Assembly: GCA_021613375.1 (NCBI GenBank)
Contig: CM038716.1
Location: 13,451,274 to 13,515,273 of the forward strand
From: Megaleporinus macrocephalus
Taxonomy: Eukaryota > Chordata > Actinopteri > Characiformes > Anostomidae
Direction of reading: 5' to 3'
DNA length: 64,000 bases
Shown: one piece after another, positions 23,030-34,575 of the stretch
Position numbering within the stretch: position 1 is the stretch's first letter
Layout: every line of letters begins with the position of its first letter
Made by a program: the position numbers and the translations under genes
The notes under the pieces: generated by a model
Databases searched by the model: none
What the model saw: only the letters and a program-made list of their open reading frames with translations
What the model was told of the DNA's origin: nothing

Positions 23030-24045
23030 TTGTGCACTGTAAACCCGGATAAGTTGATGGTACTTAAAGTGTTTGGGGAAAGTGATTACCTTAAAATATT
23101 TGAGTAATGTAAACTAAAGAAAATCTAATGGTTTGAGTAAAATCAACTTAAATATCAAATAGACTGGAAGTGATCATTTGAGTTGAATACAATAAAATCT
23201 AAATTGTTTGTACTAAAAATATTTAGTAAAATCAACCCTGCTGACCATTTAATTCAACTCAACATTGAGTTTCCTGTAATCAGAATTAAGTTAACTTAAA
23301 ACTAGTCTCTATAAAAAGCTGATGTTCTCCTACATCAAAAGAACACAAACAGCAGTTAAATTTAGTTTAATTTTATTTAAAATTACATCACTGGGATCAT
23401 CTAGGATGATCCTGACTCTTGAAGGGTTCAGTAGTGATGACTGGTTTTGATTGGTCTAGTTAGAATACTGTTTATCTTACAATAATTCTTAAATACAGTT
23501 TAAACATTGAAATGATAAAAACACAGTAAATTACATTTTCTAACTTTAGATCAGCATCAACTGCAGAACAACAGTTTTACACCACTTGAACACGGAAAAC
23601 AACTTACCAAGTTCCAGAATGAGAAAAAGAGAGGGAAGATGGCGGCTTGGTTAATTGTAGTCCTCTGTAGTTCTTCAAGAAAAGAAAACAATGGAGAAAA
23701 TGTCCACTGTAGAGAAATCCCAGCACTACAGAGTTTCTGTCCGAGGAAAAGAAGTTAAACTCAGAAAACACCAAATCTCACAGTGAAAATAGAAAAAGAC
23801 TTCAAAACCTTTACAAGCTCCACTAAACAACTCAAACTAGTCTAGACTGAACTGACCAATGAGAATCTGGCAAGGTGCTACAGGGGCGTGGTCCAAACTA
23901 AAACCTGATGTTTGAAGTTTGTTCAACTTAAAAATATTAGTGTACTCAGTTCTTCTTTCAAAATAGTAGAACATACTAGAACTTTAGTTTTTAAGAAATC
24001 AGTACACAAACTCTTTACACACAAACTAGTTACTGTTAACAGTAT
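23030..24045. mobile_element. Candidate 1-kb non-autonomous DNA transposon
   Basis: Begins with cactgtaaacccggataagt and ends near ttactgttaacagtata, so the outer parts are loosely inverted (ACTGTaAac against ACTGTtAac). The sequence is rich in ACTTAAA and AAATATTTGAG words typical of a fish MITE type I remember. No transposase frame. Boundaries and superfamily are uncertain. Confidence 0.5.
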
Positions 24046-24065
24046 ATATATATATATATATATAT
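24042..24065. repeat. (TA)n tract
   Basis: A short AT dinucleotide run just outside the candidate transposon. Confidence 0.9.
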
Positions 24066-24765
24066 GGTTGCTTGTATACTTATAATATAAACTGGGACTC
24101 GTTTATTCAATTGTTTGCTGCCTTGTTTACAAATAGAAACCACATATAAAAGAAGCGTCACTAGTTGTAGCATCTGGTGGAGCTCAAAGAGCATATGGTA
24201 GGTTTTGGGCGTATGTGGGAAGTGAGTCATGAGCGTGCGAGGATTATGTGTGTGAGCGTCACTGAGCTGCTCTCTGGCTTCCTGTGTGCCAAAGGTGAGA
24301 TTAGCTTCAGGACACAGGATAGAGCTTTAAGCCAAAACACCAAAGCTGGACTGGAACGTGAGGCCATACCAGGAGTCCAGAACCTGGACGAGCAAAGCGC
24401 TCCCAGTGCCGAGGAATAGGCCAGCCACAAACAGAGCCCGGAGCTGAAGGGGACCATCAGCCTGGCTCAGTAGCCAAGTTCCTATTGACACCTAAAGGGA
24501 AAGCATCAGGCATTGGCTGTACTGTCCCAAAACAGGACTACATATTTATTTATTTCTAAAATAGCTATTAAATTAAAGGTAGGAATATATTCTTGGGTCC
24601 AAGGAATGCTGAACTTCAGCATGAACATTGATCTACGCATTTCTGGTGTAGCCCAAACGTTTTTTGCCCTCTTTCTGTTTCTGCAGCAATTCTTATATCA
24701 AATGTTTGATTGTTCATCTCAATATAATAACGAATATTTCTATAGTTCAACTCTGGCTTCAGATC
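24066..24765. other. No gene recognised
   Basis: Includes an 80-codon plus frame at 24177-24419 and a 95-codon plus frame at 24513-24800. Neither resembles a known protein, and the second is a phenylalanine-rich by-product of T-rich DNA that runs into a dispersed repeat. Confidence 0.45.
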
Positions 24766-24769
24766 TGAA

Positions 24770-25045
24770 CTCAATGTTTCTTTCAATCCTAACTCTGTGA
24801 GAAGACAAAGTAAGAAGAACATATCGCCGCTGTCCAATGAAAAACTCTTGATTTTGTCGATTTTGAGTTTTCTGCATCATTTGAACACACCAACAGTTGT
24901 TTACATTGTGTGAAAATGTCACGATGAATAGACCAATAGAAGTGCTACAAAACAGCTTTGAAAAAAATCTGGTTCTATTGACTTGCATTGAAAGTAAAGT
25001 ATGTTTTTGTTCCCTCCTGTGAAGTTCTTTTTCATTAGACAGCAA
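24770..25045 (+). repeat. Dispersed repeat family X, copy
   Basis: Shows the full signature: catatcgccgctgtccaatg, TTCTGCATCATTTGAACACA, TTTACATTGTGTGAAAATGT, gaccaatagaagtgct, TCTGGTTCTATTGACTTGCA and a gttctttttcat end. It is one of the most complete copies in the window. Confidence 0.75.
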
Positions 25046-25073
25046 CGATTTGCAAATCAAACACTAAACCAAC

Positions 25074-25094
25074 TTCTAGCGGGGTTGGGGTTGT
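25074..25094 (+). repeat. Single isolated unit of the 20-bp minisatellite
   Basis: TTCTAGCGGGGTTGGGGTTG plus T matches the repeat unit of the array at 20898-22079 (compare ttctagcagggttggggttg at about 21097), with one or two differences. It stands alone, 3 kb from that array. Confidence 0.7.
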
Positions 25095-25255
25095 ACATTC
25101 CATGTACCCAGAGCTAGTTTGGAAATGATCTCCTGCCTCAAGTGCCAAGATGAGTTTTCTCCGTGGGGTGTCGGTTCTCACCCTCAAAGATAGGGTGAGG
25201 GGCTCGAGCATACGGGGAAGGCTCCTCCACATTGAGTGGAACCAGTTGAAATAAC
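25095..25255 (+). pseudogene. LINE ORF2 C-terminal fragment (MSFLRG...LTLKDRVRG type)
   Basis: The plus strand, read near 25149, encodes KMSFLRGVSVLTLKDRVRG and then an H-I-E-W-N-Q-L block. This corresponds to the EMSFLRRVAGLTLRDRVRSS...IERSQLRWLGH segment I know from a very abundant fish LINE. About 50 codons remain and the copy is clearly dead. The clade is not decidable by eye. Confidence 0.7.
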
Positions 25256-25334
25256 AGGAAATTGGCTATATTTGCCAAATGAAGACTATATTATTATAAC
25301 AAGGCTTTATGAACTCATTAGCTGTTAGATTATT

Positions 25335-25545
25335 GGCTATAAAGTCAAGTTTATTTGTGTAGCACTTTTTACAACGATGTTGTCTCAAAGCAACTTTACA
25401 GAGTTTTGAAAACAGACAGTTACAACATATACCCCCCCAGTGAACAAGCCAGAGGCAACAGTGGCAAGAACACCTCCCTCAGACTGGAGGAAGAAACCTT
25501 GGGAGGAACCAAGACTCACAAGGGGAGACCCGTCCTCCACTGATC
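25335..25545. repeat. Dispersed teleost repeat (gaacaagccagaggcaacag)
   Basis: Words such as caaagcaactttacagag, ccagtgaacaagccagagg, cctccctcagactggagga and ccttgggaggaaccaagact occur in this order in a fish repeat family I remember. The 62-codon plus frame here is part of it and is not a gene. Confidence 0.6.
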
Positions 25546-25631
25546 AAACAGTATTTACAGTTTAATAAACTAAACACCAAAGAAAAGAGTCTCTGTTTGA
25601 AATCTGGATAGTAAAGCTTTAGAAGCTGCAC

Positions 25632-25735
25632 AGGTAGAGGCAGTCTCTGGCTGAGGCAGTCTCTGGCTGAGGCAGTCTCTGACTGAGGCGGTCTCTGACT
25701 GAGGCGGTCTCTGACTGAGGCGGAGTCTTTATGTA
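25632..25735. repeat. 16-bp short tandem repeat
   Basis: About six copies of a GAGGCAGTCTCTGGCT to GAGGCGGTCTCTGACT unit. It produces small minus-strand repetitive frames (SETASVRDRLSQR-like) with no biological support. Confidence 0.9.
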
Positions 25736-25904
25736 AAGTGGGCGTGAGCTGAAACAGTCCCATCCTATCTCAATGCTGGTACATCTGGATGGTACAGTCA
25801 TGTAACTGAGGGTGTAGCAGTTGAACAGGTGAGCTGGCTGGTGATGGTGGGGAGGAGGTCCTGATGGTCAGTCCTCCAAAAGCATTCACCAGACGGGAGG
25901 ACAG

Positions 25905-26085
25905 TCATTACCTCAGGGGTGTCGGGAGCCCGATTATACGAGGGGGAGGCTCAGAGTAGAGGAACCAGTTGAGGTGGTTCGGGCTTCTGGTTAGGACATC
26001 TACTAGATGTCTCCCTGTGGAGGAGACCGGATGAAGACCCGCCTGGACCGCATAATAGGAAATTTGACCCTCTCATCTTCGGCCG
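25905..26085 (+). pseudogene. Second LINE ORF2 C-terminal fragment
   Basis: gtcgggagcccgattatacg, then AGGAACCAGTTGAGGTGGTT, cgggcttctggttaggacat and gatgtctccctgtggaggag follow the order of the same LINE segment as 25095 and extend it (NQLRWFGLLVRTS, CLPVEE). It overlaps the part present at 25095, so these are two independent insertions rather than one split element. Confidence 0.65.
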
Positions 26086-26094
26086 ATGATGTGT

Positions 26095-27300
26095 AGGCTA
26101 CCTTTAAGAAGAACAAGCCAGTTCAAACCTCTGTATAATTGTTAGCCTGCTAGACTAAACTTCACTTCAACAGTTCCTTTCATGTTTCTGCCTGGACCCC
26201 CGAGACATCCCCCTCCATTGATTTAGCCTCAAGCAAATATAGTTGTAGTTTAAACATAGAGTTATGGTGAACCACTGTGGCTGTAATCAACCGTGTGGAA
26301 CCGTGTGTAGAACCTTTGAAGTTTAAGAGCAAACTTTCTCTATTCCAGACCTTCTGGAGGTGCCCCTCGGTCAGAATCAGCCCACCTGTGTAATGATAAG
26401 CAAATGAAAACAGCTCATGTTTAAATTCCAGGTCAAAGGATTCACACATGACTCTGAATGCTGAACATCTGAAGCTCCAGTATGAATTATGGATTTGTTT
26501 CATTCTGATTTGCTCATCGTGATTAATTTCTGAGTTTTATATGCAGATATGATCGTATGACATAATTTTCTTGTGGTTTTTAAGTTTGCGTGATGCATGA
26601 ACATTGGAGGGTATCAACTTCTATTACTCTCTAGCTACGGTGACCTCCACAGCGCCTCCTAGTGACCATTCAGGCAGATCATTTTCTCTATTACTTTAAA
26701 CCATTGTTGGGGCTCTATGTTGAGCTGCTAGTGAGCAATGATTGCAAAGCCCTGAACCATCCTTAATATCGAAATTTCACGAAATTCACGTCATACATTG
26801 AATTAAAAACCAAGATTGCTGTGAAACTCACACGCGTTGGGTTTTCTGGCTGCTCAGAAACGGAATTCAAACATATATTTGGCTCTAGTCTTCGTTTATG
26901 AAACCGATTTATCTTTCAAGCCTTCAGTTCTTATGTGTTTCATCCTCTTCAGGCAGCCAATGGGGTGATTCCCATCCCGCTACACGGCTCTGAACTTCTC
27001 CCCGGCTTCTTTGTGTCGGCTCGCTCCAGATAAACTGTATAAATTCGATAGCCGCAGGGCGGCGAGGCCAGCTGCCCTTCTAACAGTCTGATACATATTT
27101 ATTAGCGCATTAGAATAGCGTGCTGGCTTCATGTGTGCCAGTAAAGGAAGAGCGGACGCTCTGGAGATCCGGAGAACGACAGAGTGGAGGACTCTGATCC
27201 ACTGGATGTGGATTTCTGGGTGATGATACGCTTTCCTCAGCATATCACAGCTATTCTCACGGCCCCCAAAACCAAGACCGCTTACTGGCCAGTTCATTAA
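26095..27300. other. Repeat-poor island, candidate conserved non-coding DNA
   Basis: 1.2 kb with no tandem structure and no recognised transposon. Frames of 107 codons (26180-26503, minus) and 105 codons (26980-27297, minus) lack domains. Parts such as tatttattagcgcattagaa and ggaaattcatgcc-like AT/GC mosaics resemble conserved enhancers. The 26980-27297 frame is rich in alanine, leucine and arginine but has no recognisable fold. Confidence 0.4.
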
Positions 27301-27304
27301 CTAC

Positions 27305-28375
27305 ACCGACCCCACTTTATATAAAGTGTTTACAATAACTGTGTAATTACACATTAATGACAATATGTAACAACAATGTAACTACTAGTGATGTAGCCAC
27401 TGTTACAGATTTATTACAGCAGTACAGCTTATGTAATTACACATGTTTGGTTTTTACTCATGTAATTACATTGTATCTTGATAGTTGTAACAGTATATTT
27501 ACACTTATGTAACTACACATGGCTATTTTAGTCCCACTTCATAATATGTTACTACAATCTATATAGATTGTGTAATTACACAAGAACAACACATGTAACC
27601 ATAGTGATTAGCCGCTGTTACAGATGCTTATGTAATAACACATGCATATATATTTCTTATTTTTACTCTCATGTAATTACATGAGAGTATATTAATAGTT
27701 GTAATAGCATATTCTCTCTCATGTAATAACACAGTAGTAATACCATAAGTGTTATTTCGTTTGTTATTAGACGGGAACCTTTTTTGGTCCCGCTTCATAT
27801 TTAGTGTCTGTAATAACTGTGTAATTATACATGAACAACACATGTAACCGCTAGTGATGTAGCCACTGTTACGGCTGTACAGCTTATGTAATAACACATA
27901 CATATCAATTTCTTTTTTGCCTTGTGTAATTACATAAGAGTATCTTAATAGTTGTAATAGCAAATTCTCTAACATGTAATAACACATTGGTAATAACATA
28001 AGTGTAATTACGTTTGTTATCAAACTGGAACCATTTTTGGTCCCACTCCATATTTAGTGTCTGTAATAACTGTGTAATTACACATGAACAACAATGTAAC
28101 TACTTGTGATGTCGCCACTGTTACAGATGGATTACAGCAGTACAGCTTATGTTATAACACATGAATATGAATTTCTTTTTTTACCCTTATGTAATTACAT
28201 AAGAGTATCTTAATAGTGGTAACAAAATATTCTCTCTCATGTAATAACACAGTAGTAATAAAATGAGTGTAATTATGTTTGCTACTAGACTGGAACCATT
28301 TTTGGACCCACCTCATATTTAGTGTCTCTAATAACTATGTAATAACACATTGTTAATGAAATGAATGTAATTACT
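27305..28375. repeat. Tandem repeat, unit about 220-265 bp
   Basis: Four to five diverged units start at about 27305, 27525, 27785, 28035 and 28300, each with tatttagtgtctgtaataac, tgtgtaattacacatgaaca, gatgtagccactgttacag and tacagcttatgtaa in the same order. The 131-codon minus-strand frame at 27628-28023 runs through these units and is rich in YYML-type repeats, so it is an artefact. Confidence 0.85.
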
Positions 28376-28379
28376 TTTG

Positions 28380-28855
28380 TAATCAGTTTTTTATTCAGAA
28401 GCATTCAATAACATACATTAAAATATTATTTACAACTGAATAATTACAATCCTTTCTGTTTTTCCATTCCAACCCTCTTCCAATTATTAGTTCTTATATT
28501 TAAAAAAAATAATAATAATAGTAAATAGAAAATAGTAGATATTTATGTACATACAGTCATAAATGGGAGGGGGGAGGACAAACAAAAACAATCAGTAGTG
28601 AAAGGAATCAAAGAGCAAAAACAAAAAAAGACAAAAAAATTAAAATGCTGTATCAATGTACTATATAAATATGCTATAACATTGTAACCACGTTTCACTA
28701 TAAACTGTTAAGTAGTGTGACTGTTTAATATTATACATTAAAATATTATTTACAACTGAATATTTACAATCTTTTCTGTTTTTTTCCCTTCCAACCCACC
28801 TCCAATTATAATTTCTTTTGTTAAAATAATAACAATAATAATAATAATAATAATG

Positions 28856-28906
<51 letters not shown>

Positions 28907-29135
28907 GTAAATAGAAAATAGTAGAAACTTATGTACATACAGTCCTAAATGGGGGGAAGGACAAACAAAAACAATCAAATCAGAGAGCCAAAACCAAAAT
29001 AGATAAAAATAAATAAATAAAAAAATAAAAAATAAAGAACAGAAAAGAAAAACAGAACTTTTCTAGTGCTATAACATTGTAACAATGTTTCACTATAAAC
29101 TGTTATGTAATGCCTAATTATTAATACAGTTACAC
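28380..29135. repeat. Direct duplication of about 390 bp with (AAT)n
   Basis: cattaaaatattatttacaa, tgtttttccattccaaccc and gtacatacagtc occur at about 28410-28560 and again at 28737-28950. ataacattgtaaccacgttt at 28676 recurs as ataacattgtaacaatgttt at 29071. A long AAT/ATT microsatellite at 28818-28905 lies in the second copy and creates the tyrosine- or isoleucine-only minus frames. Confidence 0.8.
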
Positions 29136-29199
29136 TCATGTAATAACACATGAGTAATAACATGCTATTATAACTTTCAATATACTTTTATGTAATAAA

Positions 29200-29345
29200 A
29201 ATAAAAAGAAAAATTGACACACGTGTGTAATTACATAAGCTGTATTACTCTAATCCATCTATAACAGTGGCTACATCACTAGTAATTACATGTTCTGTTC
29301 ATATGTAACTAAGCATATTATTACATATACTTAATATGAAGTGAC
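29200..29345 (-). repeat. Inverted copy of the 27305-28375 unit
   Basis: gtgtaattacataagctgta, CAGTGGCTACATCACTAGTA and a TAATATGAAGTGACCA end are the reverse complement of the unit at 27305-27470. Direct units at one side and an inverted unit at the other could be the two ends of one composite non-autonomous DNA element. Confidence 0.65.
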
Positions 29346-29399
29346 CATACAGGAGCTCTTCTTACAGACTGTAGTTCATCTGATTCTCTGTATACTTTA

Positions 29400-29810
29400 T
29401 TACTCTGTTCTTTAATGATCAGGACCCCCACAGGACCACCACAGAGCAGATACTATTAGGGAGGTGGATCATTCTCAGCACTGCAGTGACACTGACATGG
29501 TGGTGTTGTGTTAGTTAGTGTGTGTTGTGCTGGTGTGAGTGGATCAGACACCTCAGTGTCACTGCTGGACTAAGAATCATCGTCCACCAACCAAAACTAT
29601 CCAGACAGCAGTCTCCTGTGGGCGGCGTCCTGTGTCCACTGATGAAGGACTAGAGGAAGACAAACTGTGCAGCAGCAGATGAGCTACTGTCTCTGACTTT
29701 ACATCTACAAGGTGGACCAGCAAGTAGTAGGAGTGTTTGATAGAGTGGACAGTGAGTGGACAGTGAGTGGACACAGTGTGTAAACACTCCAGCAGCAGCC
29801 TAAAGTTGTT
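29400..29810 (+). mobile_element. Palindromic MITE, left-end and central part
   Basis: Left arm: aggacccccacaggaccacc, cattctcagcactgcagtga, gtgtgttgtgctggtgtgag. Centre: ccaccaaccaaaactatcca, ctgactttacatctacaagg, gtggacagtgagtgg. The right arm, which in the copies at 52500 and 54835 is the inverse of this left arm, is absent. It looks like a non-autonomous DNA transposon widespread in otophysan fish. The 65-codon and 64-codon minus frames are by-products. Confidence 0.75.
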
Positions 29811-30327
29811 CCTGCTTTGTGTTGTGAACTGTCAGAGAGGACGCGAGCGCTAATTTGTTTCGTCCCGTCGTTATCTCCCACGTCTTGCCTCATTTGCATA
29901 CCTCTCCGCTCGCCTGACGTCTCTTTCTCGTCTCTGAGTTATTCTCTGCATGTCCTCCTTCCTGACTAAGTTCATATCACACCTACTCAGTTTCATTCTG
30001 TGGAATTAGAAACGGAAACATCAGAACTAAGACATGTGTCTTCATTAACCCTTTAATGCACAAGCTAAGCAAACCTAAGCTTAGTATTATAAACTGTATT
30101 AGTAAACAAGTAGTAATAGCATAATAAATAAAAGCATAACATTTAAAAGCAAGATAATTTGTAAGGTTTGCAAATTAGTTCTAAAGCATTTGTTAAGTAA
30201 TGAGTTCATTAATTAATTAATTGTTGTCGTAATTGAACTGTCTATATGTGACATTAGAGATAAAGGTAAGATCCATAAGCAGACTGTTTTATTGAAAATG
30301 TTGAAATGCAATGAGCAGTGTTCTTTT
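29811..30327. other. No gene seen
   Basis: Unique-looking sequence, balanced until 29990 and AT-rich afterwards. It includes attaattaattaattg words and no frame of note. Confidence 0.5.
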
Positions 30328-30405
30328 AGATAGATAGATAGATAGATAGATATATAGATAGATAGATAGATAGATATATAGATAGATAGATAGATAGATA
30401 GATCT
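30328..30405. repeat. (GATA)n microsatellite
   Basis: Imperfect TAGA/GATA tetranucleotide tract with two TATA interruptions. Confidence 0.95.
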
Positions 30406-30860
30406 TTATTGATTGAAATTAAGATCTTAGCTGGGTGGAGACGTGATCGCCAGGAAACCAGAGGAGCTCGGACTGGAGACTCCAGGCTTTGGTTTCCTGT
30501 AAGAACAGAAATGGAGCCGAGACCCTAACGAGAGTAGGGTGGAGTTAGTGAACACCCGTGTGGCGTGGCCTGACTGGCTGCTGGGGGTGGTAGATTTAGC
30601 TTGAACTGGTGTGACTAGTGAAAGTTGGACTTGGTGGGCCATGGCGTGGCATGGAGACAGATGACTTGGCTTGACTGGACCTGGCTGAGTAAGGTGTTGG
30701 CCTAGCTTAGCTTGGTTTGCACGTCTGAATGGTACTAACAATACCAGGTGCTGTGGTGAAGGGATTCTGTAGGGAGCAGGTGATGAGAGACAGGTGTAGT
30801 GTGTTTTAAGCAAATTAGTATACTGGGGACAGGGACCTCTGGTGGCGCTGAGCAGGATTG
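30406..30860. other. Unassigned sequence with a 128-codon minus frame
   Basis: The minus frame at 30427-30813 is rich in proline and serine, shows no domain, and has no partner exon signals that I can see. The plus strand has simple words (ttggcttgactggacctggc, ttggcctagcttagcttgg) that suggest an old short-period repeat. I do not call it a gene. Confidence 0.35.
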
Positions 30861-31009
30861 CTTACAATTATAATAAAGAATATGGACAGATACTAATAAT
30901 CTGAATACTCAATGAGCAGACATGCTTGTAAACACTCATGTTTCATAGACTGAGGACTTGAGGATGCTGTAGCTTTATATTAATTTCATTGGCTCAGAAG
31001 TAATACAGC

Positions 31010-31011
<2 letters not shown>

Positions 31012-31048
<37 letters not shown>

Positions 31049-31075
31049 TATAATAATAATAATAATAATAATTAT
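31012..31075. repeat. (AAT)n microsatellite
   Basis: Trinucleotide AAT tract with two TTA interruptions, followed by attatacattt. Confidence 0.95.
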
Positions 31076-31214
31076 ACATTTAATTTTGAAGTGCCTTTCT
31101 CAAAGACACTGTACAAAATGTAAAAAAAGAGAAGATGCTTACAAATATAGACAAGACAGAAATATACATAAAATTCAAAATTCAAAATATTACGGATGTC
31201 AGGTGGGAGGGAGT

Positions 31215-31960
31215 TCCAGAGTTTGGGATACATATATATGAACACTATATAGAACCTGTATAAATGTAATGCTGCCAGAACAGAAGGAGTCTATACTTTT
31301 AATGTAAGTCAATAGAACCAGATTGAATTCCAAGCTATTTTGGATTTAAATTTCTATTGGTCCATTCATTATGAAATTTTCATACAATGTTAACAGCAGC
31401 TGCTGCGTTTAAATGATAAATTAAAAATTTTAAACATTTTTAAAATGTTTTTCTTTGGACAGTCATGATATGACCTAATAATCTACAAACACAGGTTCTA
31501 ATGAATAAACTTTAAATAAGAATAAACAACTTTAGCCTCCAAAATTGTAACTTTACAGGAGAAGGAACAAATCATATTCACTTCTAATTTAAGTTAATGG
31601 AACCAGACTTTTGGTTGCTATAGCTTTATATTAATTTCAATGACTCAATGATGAACTGCAATAAAGCTATAAACACTATATAGAACCTGTATGAATGTAA
31701 TGCTGCTAATACAGGAGAAGTTTCTACTTTTAATGTAAATCAATAGAACCAGATTAAATTCCAAGCTATTTTGGATTTACATTTCTATTGGTCTATTCAT
31801 CATGAAATTATCAATTATCATACAATGTTAACAGCACCTGCTGCGTTTAAATGATAAATTAAAAATAGACAACAATGGAGATGGACATGTTCTTCTTTGG
31901 ACAGTGACGATATGACCTAATAATCTACTAATACAGGTTATAATGAATAAAGCTTAATGC
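31215..31960 (-). repeat. Two family X copies in inverted orientation, directly repeated
   Basis: caagctattttggattt, TTCTATTGGTCCATTCAT, acaatgttaacagca and TGCGTTTAAATGATAAATTA occur at about 31340-31425 and again at 31765-31862, with the same upstream word agaacctgtatgaatgtaat. The repeat distance is about 425-430 bp. Orientation is opposite to the copies at 24770 and 53755. A further fragment lies near 32095-32200. Confidence 0.8.
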
Positions 31961-32200
31961 CCAATGAATTGTCAATTAGAAATGTTTAATTTGGGCTTAA
32001 TTAAGAAGTAATAAGACCTTATTAAACTCTGAGTGTGTATTTCTTACAATGAAGTGATGCGATTTTAAAATCTTTTATTGCTGCAGTTGGAATAAAACAA
32101 CCTTGAATCTTTTGGTCCATTCATCATGAAATTTGCACAGCATGTTAAGAGCAAGAGTCAGTTTCAAATCATGGCAAAAAGTGAAAAATGGTAAAAAATT

Positions 32201-32720
32201 GAACTAATGAGATTTTAGCGAGACAAGTGATATACGAGGCATCAAACTGTTGTTTTCCAGTCGGGCGTGTTTCTCACCGTAGGAGCTCATGTGTATATGG
32301 TTGAAGTTGTAGAATATTAAACTATTACTCATGAGACAAGAATCAACATGACTTGTCGTTCATAAGAAGTTCTGAACGGCCGCCTCGTGCAGCTTATGGA
32401 TGCAAGTAACTCAAATAACTGAAGTCGTCCTAGGAGAGGAAATCAAATCTCAGGACTACCTGCCATAAATCAGGAGGAAATTGCAACATCTCTGAGGGCA
32501 AACACCAGCGCACGCCTTCACTCGCTTCTCCTCAAACATTAGCATTTCTTCCTCCCGCGGCAGCCGTGCAGACTGCATTAGCCTCAGGATTTCAATCAGC
32601 TGAGCAGCCCAGACGCTAATTCTCTTCTTATTCTTCAGTTAATCAGGAGTATGTACTGTAGTACTCTGTAGAATAAATACTAAAGTATCTCTCTAGAGCA
32701 GCTTATAATGCTTTAGCTGA
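32201..32720. other. Repeat-poor island, no gene
   Basis: 32440-32640 is balanced and non-repetitive (aaacattagcatttcttcct, gactgcattagcctcaggat, cagctgagcagcccagacg) and resembles the other candidate conserved islands. No open frame. Confidence 0.4.
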
Positions 32721-32721
32721 A

Positions 32722-33005
32722 GTTCTGAGCTGGTCTTTATGTTCTTACTGGGTTTTATCTAAAATTCTGAGCTGATCTTTATGTTCTTACTGGGTTTTAT
32801 CTAAAATTCTGAGCTGATCTTTATGTTCTTACTGGGTTTTATCTAAAATTCTGAGCTGATCTTTATGTTCTTACTGGGTTTTAGCTGAAGTTCTGAGCTG
32901 ATCTTTATGTTCTTACTAGGTTTTAGCTGAAATTCTGAACGGATCTTTAAGCTTAAGTTCTGAGCTGGTCTTTATGTTTATACTGAGTTTTATCTAAAGT
33001 TCTGC
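32722..33005. repeat. Small array of the 41-bp minisatellite
   Basis: Seven copies of a unit containing TTCTGAGCTGATCTTTATGT and TCTTACTGGGTTTTATCTAA. The same unit makes up the 7.1-kb array at 36254-43378, in the same orientation. Confidence 0.92.
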
Positions 33006-33326
33006 AGTAGTGTGTTTGACAAATGCACGTATATTATATGTATCTTATCTGTAATCTCTATTTAAAAAAATAACAAATTAAATGTGGTGCATGTAAATGT
33101 TTCGAAACCCTATTATATTAGTACTTAGTAACTCTCCCTATGACAGCCTTCACAGCTTATTAACACTCTCGCCTTCCAGCAGTCAGGAGTTTTACTATTT
33201 TTGTTTGAGAAATTTTTATCACCTCATTCAATGTCATCACTTTAGTACAGCTACAGGAACTCTTTGTCAAAGTGCAAGTTTTTTTTTCATGGTGGTCTAT
33301 TTTTAGTTAGTATATACCCAGTAAGA
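33006..33326. other. No gene seen
   Basis: AT-rich sequence with a 69-codon plus frame (33097-33306) and no domain. Confidence 0.45.

Positions 33327-33864
<538 letters not shown>

Positions 33865-33949
<85 letters not shown>
33865..33949. repeat. (TA)n microsatellite
   Basis: About 85 bp of TA directly joined to the truncated MITE. Confidence 0.95.
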
Positions 33950-33954
<5 letters not shown>

Positions 33955-34152
33955 TGTACAATTGGAAATATGAATGAATGCATGTTATATTTCTTTCCTG
34001 TGCGAAGATATGATTATATTCTTTTCTCTGGGTGCTGTTTTGGTAAGATGCATGAGTCAATTATAAGCTCACAATATTACTTGGTAGATAAAGTAGAGAG
34101 AGAAAGCTGTGCTAGAGAGGTGGTCATTAATTAAGGTGGTATTTGTGTAATA

Positions 34153-34155
<3 letters not shown>

Positions 34156-34235
<80 letters not shown>
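34156..34235. repeat. (TA)n microsatellite
   Basis: About 80 bp of TA, separated from the previous tract by 206 bp of unique sequence. Confidence 0.95.
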
Positions 34236-34238
<3 letters not shown>

Positions 34239-34567
34239 CTGAGCGATAACAGGTTTATACCCAGCCTCAATATAGTCTGATGGGTTGAGAAATTCAGGGT
34301 TCGTGGTTCAGGCTTGTTGGTACTTGTTGGGACACCATTTGCATTGTGGGAGAATTTCTTTACAAATGGATTGTTAGAAGGGTGTGTGTGTTGAGGTAGT
34401 AAACCAAATTCTCTGGTGTAAAGTAAATGTTTACTTTTGTTATGTCAAAAATTATGAATGCTTTATAGATTTCTAATAAATCAATTTTAATGTATTATGT
34501 TTTTTTTTATTCATACAAAGTTGTACCAGAATTGCATTTACACTATATCCGCATTTGGACCATGTGG
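34236..34567. other. No gene seen
   Basis: Unique sequence, no frame, no recognised repeat. Its last words (gtttaaag) form the left target duplication of the next element. Confidence 0.5.
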
Positions 34568-34575
34568 GTTTAAAG

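Noticed and set aside
26980..27297. 105-codon minus-strand frame as a gene
   Set aside because: No recognisable fold or motif and no neighbouring exons. The sequence looks more like conserved non-coding DNA.
28661..28978. Tyrosine- or isoleucine-rich 105-codon frame
   Set aside because: Produced by an AAT microsatellite.
30427..30813. 128-codon minus-strand frame as a gene
   Set aside because: Proline- and serine-rich, no domain, no start context or exon signals, and it lies in sequence with simple repeated words.
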